Shown here: positions 56,547-64,000 of the stretch, piece by piece | Position numbering within the stretch: position 1 is the stretch's first letter | Layout of the letters: each line of letters starts with the position of its first letter | NCBI GenBank assembly: GCA_002261195.1 | Contig: MVBO01000001.1 | Coordinates: 260,051 to 324,050 of the forward strand | From: Bifiguratus adelaidae | Lineage: Eukaryota; Mucoromycota; Endogonomycetes; Endogonales | Reading direction: 5' to 3' | Length of the DNA stretch: 64,000 nucleotides | The notes under the pieces: model-generated | The model's input: the letters and a program-made list of their open reading frames with translations, nothing else | Databases searched by the model: none | Told to the model about the DNA's origin: nothing | Translations under genes and position numbers: made by a program

Positions 56547-59339
56547 CTACACGGCACTCGAATGCCCTTCTGTTTTATACAATTCTCTGACAATGAATCC
56601 GGCCACGTCTACGTCTGACCAATAATTGAGATGAACGCTCAATGCGCTCAGGTATGGGTTCTCTAAATATCCCTCTTGCAGGCAATAATCCACCCTTCCG
56701 TTCACATTCATGGCCCGTAACCGTTGTGCTCCTCGCGTGTATTGCGCAAAGCTCAGGAAAGGCTGTATGGGCGGCATTTCCTCCGCGGTATGCTCTCCTC
56801 CCTCTTCGCCCTCGGCAGGTTTACCATGATTAAGCGTCTGACCTTCGGTCGAGGTTCCATCTCCATCTGGTTGTTGGGCGGCCATGTCCATGTCCAAGTG
56901 CTCCTTCTTGATCCCCAATCCACGCATAAACAAGTTGGTCGCAATACCAGACTTCATCATGCTCAACATCGTTCCGGCTCGATTCGCTAAACCAGATCCA
57001 ACCGTGTAGCCGGCATCCAAAACAGACTTTAGCCCGCCCTTGAAGTAGGGGACGGGTTCAGGCTTGAGGTTGGCGGTGTAGTGACGAGCAATGAGAGGCT
57101 CGATACGGTAGGCGACGGGATCGGCTTTGTGAAAAATATTGTAGAGATTGGTAATGGCTGGATAGCACTGTGGAATAGAAGTTTGATCTTCAGATGCAGC
57201 ATCCTTGGCTAAAAGCGCTCTTGACGTGATTTTGTTGCCCTTGAGTAACAGCAATAGTCCGATGGGTGAGCCAATGGCAAAGAAATTTGTCACTGGAAAG
57301 TCGAGGATAGGAGGATTCTGACATTCAGGATTGTACTTTGAAAGATGAGAGATGGTCTCCTTTTCAGTTTGTGTAAATGGTTGCGAGGAGACAACGTCGA
57401 AAGCGAGCACAGACTTGGACAACATCAGTGGGCCGATGGCAACACATATAGAGTAGGCAACTCACCCCTAGAGAATGGCCAAAAATGTGACATTGACCGC
57501 CTTGTTGAACAAACGTGGGATTACGGTCTAGGAATAGACGATAGACACAATTAATTTCCTTAGCGACAATGCGCATCATTTGATCATGGTATTTTGGGGT
57601 CATGTATAAAGGAACTGTAGGACAGTTAGCCTCCTTCGAGACGTGTTTGTGCGGAACTCACTGTCTAGGAGCACATCACTAACCATCATGCGAATGTTCG
57701 GGACGCCTTCCAGCGTCAGCTCCTGAAGCGTTGGACAACCATCCTCAGCATCTGGAATGCCCATGTCCTGCTCGGATGCGTTCTCTTGGGAAGCCATCCC
57801 GAATTTAATATCGGGGCGCCACATGATCGGAAGTATTTGGACGCCATTCATAGCTCCCGCGCCGGATTGTGCTGTTACGGTAGAAAACGCACTCTTGAAG
57901 GTTCGTCGAAATACATTGACATCTAAAGTATATGTCAGCTGACTTTCATTCGGATTCTTTCCCGCACCTACCATGAACAAAATTCTTGTCCATCTTCTCC
58001 GTGAACTTTTGACCGATGCTGACCGTGTCTATCAGTCGACTCGCTTCTCGCCAACCTGCTGGCACTTACCCATGGATGCAAAAGATAAGATGCTTGATTG
58101 GCCGCGCGTCCTCTTCACTGTCCTCGTTGGCGTAATCCTCCACCTCTCGACGGATGTCACTACTTTCATCTTCTTCTTTGGTGGCATCTTCGGTAGGCAA
58201 ATCACTGTCGTTACGGCTGGTATCTTTCTTTTCCGGACCCTTCTTGTCCGCGCTGGTTGACGTGAATCGAGCAGTGAATGCGGTGGAGGCCGTGATTCGT
58301 TCCACATCTGGATAGCCGCGGATCAAGCGTGTGCCTCCGAGGTTGTTCTTCGTCAACCGGGTATAGATTTGTTTGCTGATTTTGCTCGAGTAGGAATCGC
58401 TAAAGACATGGTTATCACCGAAAGTAAAGACACGCTAGATGAGTCACTTACGAGAGCAACCACGCCGTGCAGATACCGGTATACACTGCGTATTGTCCAA
58501 GGAATTTCCCAAACAGGTTCCATTGCTTTTCAACAGGATGCGATTCCAAGGTCTTTTCGAGCTTCTTCTCTTCGATGGCCATTTCACGGTCAGCCGCTTT
58601 CTCTGCGGCGGCATTACTTTCATCCTTCTTGTCGGCTGAATTGCCCGCTTTGTCGTTCTTTTCTTCCGGTCTCTTCTCTGATGGGCGCTTGTCACCTTGC
58701 TCCGAGTCCGCCTTTGATGACGGTGTTCCCGGCCTAGATGAACGAGGTGTCGACGAGGAACTCGATGGCAAGATATCATTTTGCGTCCATGGTCGGTATT
58801 TCCTACAAAAAATAGGCGAATAATGTGAGGACGTGTGGGCAATGGAATGGCAATGATGGCTTACCGATATCCTAATTCAAGCTGCTCCGACAAGCTTTCA
58901 TCGCATGGAGTCCATTTGGAGGAGCTGTCACCTTGTATAAACCATGTTGCTCGACGGACCTCATACACTGGGCCTTTCCAGTAAATAGGCGTTATGCGTC
59001 GCTGCGTTACGTCCACTTCGAACAGATAGTCTTCATTGACGGGTATAACAGGACGTTCCTCGTCAGACTAGGTCGAGTTAGTCACAATCACTGGTTAGAA
59101 TGCCAAGGCCTTACCATAAAAGCTCTTTCCAGTGCAGCAGAGTCTCGCTTCGAGAACGGTATCCATTGCGTAGGCGGTTTCCGAGAAGGCTTCTCCGTCG
59201 AGCTACTCTGTTCCGTCTCTAGGCGTATAGGTGAGTCTGCGGCGTGAAACCACCTGACAGGAAGTGGAGGTACATCCTTGTCATGGAATGGCTGATTCAG
59301 CTCGTCGAACCGTCGTCTCATGACCGCCGCCGTCGCCAT
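56547..59339 (-). CDS. DDL1: DDHD-domain phospholipase A1 (Ddl1/PA-PLA1 family)
   Basis: These enzymes remove an acyl chain from phospholipids such as phosphatidic acid, phosphatidylethanolamine or cardiolipin. Exons on the minus strand: 59339-59115, 59067-58865, 58802-58452, 58384-58070, 58018-57972, 57922-57662, 57614-57466 and 57413-56547, giving 805 aa in phase. The N-terminal WWE-like part has IYWKGPVYEVRRATWF. The lipase nucleophile elbow is GHSLG with Ser at about 515, followed by SVLAFDVVSS. The substrate-fold block has CIHGIGQKFTEKM and VQILPIMWR. The DDHD region includes NFFAIGSPIGLLLLL, NIFHKADPVAYRIEPL and NYWSDVDVAGFI, carrying the Asp-Asp-His-Asp residues. A charged Ser/Lys/Glu-rich insert lies in exons 3-4. 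No transmembrane segment is seen. Its 3' end converges with the AXL2-like gene, 69 bp apart. Confidence 0.93.
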
Positions 59340-60089
59340 GACAACAGTGAGCTTTTGTTGAACACCCTTAGTGCGCTGTCACAATCACGTGTCAATTACG
59401 CGCAAGGCAGTCCTGGTTCTTTGTGTGCCTCGTTAGTGCCGCAATGTGCTTCATTTGATGGGCCGAGAACAATGTGGCGCGATGCTTGGATGGAAAACGC
59501 GCATCGAATGCCTTGTTTCAAAAGAGCATCGGCTAACACTTGTAAGAGACATGTTTGCACTGACCGATGCTCTCAAAGAGCACTGACGATGACGGCAGCC
59601 AAGACCCTTGACTGATATGCAAGGGGCTTGCTCCCAAAAACAAAAAGGGGCTAAACGATGCAGATGATGTATTCGGAGCTGGCCAATTTGCCGCGCTCGT
59701 CGTCCCGCACGCAGAAAGAAGGATACACTAGTGGCACTCGATCACTGTGCCATTTTCCACTTTGAGAGTCCTGTGTTCCACTTTGATTATGCTTGATCCA
59801 TTTTAGAGCATTGCGGCGTTTGAGAAAATGCCTCGAACCTGCAGTTGCGCAAGTCGCGCATAAGCGTAGTCCTAACTAGGTTTACTAGACCTTTTGAATT
59901 CGAGGGGTTCAGTAGGAAGCAGGGTCAAGGAGGTGTACGTGTTGTGTCCTCGACTCGGTCACATTTGATCCAGAAGGATTTAACTTTTTGTTACTCCGCA
60001 AAACACTTTTTTTTGCCCCATGGCACATCTCACGCCTACTCGTAGCGTCGATATGATAATAATGCGATGAACGCTTCTTCACCTCAGAT
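59340..60089. promoter_or_regulatory. Divergent spacer between DDHD lipase and class C receptor genes
   Basis: 750 bp holding both promoters. A T run (about 60008-60014) and AT-rich stretch lie roughly 80 bp before the receptor start. No coding or RNA gene is seen. Confidence 0.5.
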
Positions 60090-63000
60090 ATGCTAAAGAT
60101 GCCGATTACCTTATCACGTCTTCAGCAACGCCAGGTCTGGCGATATCAGAAGCGGGTGTGGCCTATTTCCGTCATGCTATTCTGCATGATACTGCTTCTG
60201 AGTATCACTCACGCACAGCAAAGTCCTTTTCAAGCTCCATCTCCTCAACTTTCCTCGGTTTATTACAACACGTCTCCACTCGCTGATTCATCCAATGCAT
60301 ATTCGCTATGGCAGAATTACTCTTCCTATCTAGCACAACATCCAACCAACTCACCTCCCTTCAACTTCCCCAACGGCATATCCAATATCAGCATCACGCA
60401 TGACAATACAAGCATCATTGAAACGACCACGAATGCCACAATAGTGGTTGTGCCAAATCAAAATACCTCTGGATTGACAGAGATTAAAGTTGGCATCCTG
60501 TTGCCGCTATCATTGACGGGAAGCACCGTGACCACAGAGCTTGTATGGAGGTGAGTGCTACGCGTATCACAAAAGCTTCAAGCTAAGCATTGTTGCAGCG
60601 GTATCTCGGCCATTCGACTAGCTGTCAATCAGATCAACAAGGCGCGAATGATTCCGAACGCCTTCATTACGCTGATTGAAAAGGATTCTTATCCAGTTTC
60701 AACAGTAGATTCAACTGGAGTGGCGCAAGCAGTCTATTCGGCAGTCAGCTTATTGCAACAAGGTGTTGTAGGCGTCATTGGTGATGCCAGCAGTAGCTGG
60801 ACCACGTTGAGTGCATTGCTGACGAGTACCTTGCAAATACCTCAATGCTCATTTTCGGCCGGTGCAAGTGAGTGGCCTTCTCAAGATCTGGGCTGTTCTA
60901 AGTTTTCAATCGTCGTTATTTTTGTAGCTTCCTTGTCCGACAAGTCACAATTCCCATACTTTTTCCGAACCATTCCTACGGAGCTCATGCTTGCTGATGT
61001 CATTTTGTCTTTTATTGCGAATAGGGGGTGGAAGCATTTTAGTGTCATTTACGAGGACGATACGTTGGGTCAACAATGTAAGTGTTGTGACAGCAGTTGG
61101 AAAACTGTTGCTGATCGGAACAATCCAGTATCCGAGCACATGGTTCTGCAGTCGCCTTCGATGAATTTGAACGTTGCTCTTCAGCAACCATTCTTTGATA
61201 ATGGCCATTTGGCCGATACCGTCGGACCTCTACAGAATCTGACGGAAAATGGTGCCCGTATCATTTTCGTCGCAGCAAGTGGCAATCAGCTATTGACGTT
61301 ACTAACACGAGCCGCGTAAGTAACATATACGAATCCGGATGATCCATTCATTATTCACCATGGAATGTGCCAATAGGCAAATGAATCTTTTCACAAGCAA
61401 TTACGTATGGCTGGTCATCAATCAGATCACTGCAGATCTCCAGGCAACCATTCAACAACTGAACAACACCACCATAGCCCAATACCTGAATACCACTTCG
61501 AACTCTGGAAGCTCGGCATCCCCATCATCGCAACAAAACGGCATCCCAACAAGTATACCGCCCGCATTGTACAATCGGAGCACAACAGTATCAATTCAAG
61601 TAGGGAATCGCACGGAGGTAGTCACCCTCAACTCGGGCATCATCAATTACAACACGTCCTTCACGGGCATGTTTATGTTTGACAACTTGTTGGCGCTGGA
61701 TGGATTCCCACCGTATGAGACGTTCATCGATGAATGGGCGCAACTCGATCCTCAGGAGTATGTGCATCTATTAATATTATCCGTTGAAGGAACTAACCGC
61801 ATTTTCGAGCAGCTATCCCTTTGCAGGCATGCGATCCATCACCACCAACGAAGGCTTAGCTTATTCATGTATGATGGTCATGGCCAGAGGTTTCAGAGCG
61901 GCCATAGCCAACGCGACAGATGCAGCGGTAGCTCTCAGACGACTAGCCTCTGGGCAACTGGGTAGCAAGCTTTTGCCGCAAGCATTCAATACGGGATACG
62001 TGGGTCCGGAGGGTCCAATGACCTTTGACGCCAATGGGGATGTGACGAGCGGCAACTTTGTGATTTATAACGTGCAAAATGGAGATCCCATTACTGTTGG
62101 CACGTCGTCTAACGGCACTCTCAACATCACGGGAAATATCCTATATGGTGGTGGTACCACAGTGGTAAGGTTTATCGAAATGCTTTAGTCTTTAATATAC
62201 CCATGCTGTTGTTGCAGATTCCCGCCGATGCACCACCAAGTCAGGCCGTCAATCCCGGCCTGACTTCAGCGCCTGGACTGGTCCTTGTCGTCATTACTGG
62301 TCTAGGCGTGATGGTTGCCTTGGGATTGATTGCTCTAGTTGCTGCGTTTCGAAAAGTGCCGACCTTCAAGGCGTCGAGGTAAGTCCTTACTTGCACGACA
62401 CTTTCAGATGTTGCTAATGTGCTCCTTTTCAGTCCTTTGTTTTGTATCTTGGAGCTCTTGGGCTGCATCTTCACCTTTGTTTCTGTCCTTTGGACTATCC
62501 TATTGCCTTCTGCGTCCATTTGTTATATGCGGCCCATATTTCTAAACTTTGGTTTCTTGCTGGCTATCGGGTAAGTTCTTGTTGAACCAACTCTGCATTT
62601 TGATTCCAAATGAATGCTCACCGTAAAATGAGTAGTAATGTGGTGGCGAAGAACTTTCGCGTGTATCGCATCTATCACAACGTGCTGCTCAACCGCACCG
62701 TCATCACCGATAAACAACTGATCAAGGTCTCGGGAGTTCTTATTGTCCTTGGCATGGTAAGTCTAGTCCAGACGGAGATGCATTCGCATCTTCTCATTGT
62801 TACATAGACATTCACGCTACTCTACGTCTTGATCTCTCCACCGAGACCATACTATACCAAGATAGACGCCATGAATCATTTCGAAACCTGCAAAGCCGAC
62901 AATCCCTCAAGTACGCTCTTCGTCATCAACACCATATATAACGGAGGTCTCTTACTCTATGCTGCTTACCTGGCTTTTCGAACAAGGACGGCAGGATCTA

Positions 63001-64000
63001 CCTACAAAGAATGCAAACAGATTGCATTTTCAGTTTAGTAAGTGACCATATTGACGATCCATTTGCCTGCTTGACTGACGTGATCCTAGCAATATCGTTC
63101 TGTGTGCCATCATTGCATTTCCAATCTCCATGCTGGCCATCTCCGAGTATTTGGCGCAATTCTTTGTAGTTACCATATGCATACTTTGGGCGACTTGGTT
63201 CACCATGTTAGCTCTCTTCTCACCAAAGGTCTATAGTCTTTGGAAAATGAGGAAAGGTCTAGTGCACTTCAATCAAGTCGGCTCCGCGCAAGGCCAAATG
63301 CCTCTCATTGTCGATTCCTTTACAAACGGAGAAATCTTGAACTTGGAGCAAATGCTATATCGAAGTCAGTTGCCAAATCAATATGGTCGTAAAGGGAGTC
63401 TCGGCAGTGTGAGCATAAGTGCGGAGAAGACCCTCCATGATGGCATGGAAGCGATCACCGAAGCCCATGGGGGTACCGTACCGGTGCAGCGACGGCTTCG
63501 CTGGTTCCCTTTCCTTTCTGCCTGGGAGATGCAGCATGTCATCGTGTTTCCTCAACAGGAGTACTTTTCTTGCTTTTCGGTACGTATTGAAGAAGGGCCA
63601 TTGAGTACAAATGGATGAGTATATGACTGAATATTCCTGATAGACCGAGTCAAAGAGAGGCAGTATCTATTTATATAGTCAAGCTTCAGTCTACAGCAAC
63701 CAACAAGATCAATACGTTCTCAAGGTCCATGGACTGGGTTTCCGAGACTACCTTATCCAAGTTGAAAGCTTGGATGCCCTTCAGCGATGGAAAGCACTCT
63801 TCAATCGCCAGCGAAATGAAAACTTTTCGAGTATTTGCAATGACCGACCCGTGTCAGAGGTATGCTCTGGCTACTCGACTGCCTCATACTTCCCACCTGG
63901 ACTCAAAGGGGTTGGCAAAAGGTCAGTCCATCATAGGCCGCCCATGCCCAATATGCAAGATGATCCAGATGCCGTCTCGGAATTGGTGAACGTGCCTCTG
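60090..64000 (+). CDS. Class C (GABA-B-like) G-protein-coupled receptor with PH-like C-terminal region, 3' end outside window
   Basis: Receptors of this class bind ligand in an extracellular bilobed domain and signal through a seven-helix domain. Exons: 60090-60550, 60599-60867, 60928-61077, 61129-61315, 61377-61757, 61813-62164, 62218-62378, 62433-62570, about 62636-62756, 62808-63037, 63090-63579 and 63644 onward, open to the window end (about 1,099 aa so far). A signal peptide (VWPISVMLFCMILLLSITHA) is followed by a periplasmic-binding/ANF-type domain (SGISAIRLAVNQINKAR, FSVIYEDDTLGQQ, ARIIFVAASGNQLLTLL). The seven helices run about 620-865, with RKVPTFKASSPLFCILELLG and KNFRVYRIYHNVLL, both class C signatures. 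After them is a PH-like segment (about 950-1030, with YVLKVHGLGF and YLIQVESLDALQRWKALFN). Ligand unknown. Confidence 0.88.

Overview
This window looks like a gene-dense chromosome segment of an early-diverging filamentous fungus, most likely Mucoromycota. The evidence is short GT-AG introns (about 45-160 nt, most near 50-65), two eukaryotic tRNA genes, genes typical of fungi (RIT1, AXL2-like, ISC1, SYP1, EPL1, fungal cyclopropane synthase), and a GABA-B-like class C receptor, a family I know from Mucoromycota rather than yeasts. All gene models were spliced by eye, using reading-frame phase and family motifs. They agree internally but have no transcript support.

Layout. 1-0.65 kb is the 3' end of an unidentified gene. 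0.65-3.1 kb holds a decayed F-box/leucine-rich-repeat gene. 3.2-6.4 kb is a complete eight-exon SYP1/FCHo endocytic muniscin on the minus strand. 6.4-16.6 kb is a gene-poor island, with unassigned fragments, an acidic direct repeat, a Tc1/mariner-type DD34E transposase broken by one in-frame TGA, a tRNA-Arg(ACG), and a second decayed ORF.

16.6-33 kb carries a LITAF-domain protein, a cyclopropane-fatty-acid synthase, an unknown membrane protein, a TauD-type dioxygenase, a fungal transcription-factor-like protein divergent from mitochondrial ribosomal protein bS16m, and a large DOCK-family Rac GEF (about 2,306 aa). 33-46 kb carries EPL1 (NuA4), a seven-helix membrane protein, RIT1, APA2, PRP38, tRNA-Asn(GTT) and a TBC Rab-GAP.

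46-64 kb carries a small ORF, a SEL1-repeat protein, a TMEM97/EXPERA protein, a rhodanese-PTP phosphatase, ISC1, an AXL2-like adhesin, a DDHD phospholipase A1, and a class C GPCR that runs off the window.

The genes do not form one pathway, although signalling, membrane-lipid and polarity functions recur (SYP1, DOCK, TBC, PTP, ISC1, AXL2, DDHD lipase, GPCR). The most unusual feature is extreme compaction: start codons that overlap on opposite strands (48311-48314), a 24-bp divergent spacer (ISC1/AXL2), and a same-strand coding overlap (RIT1/APA2). Two introns appear to use GC donors. I found no convincing previously undescribed multi-gene system.
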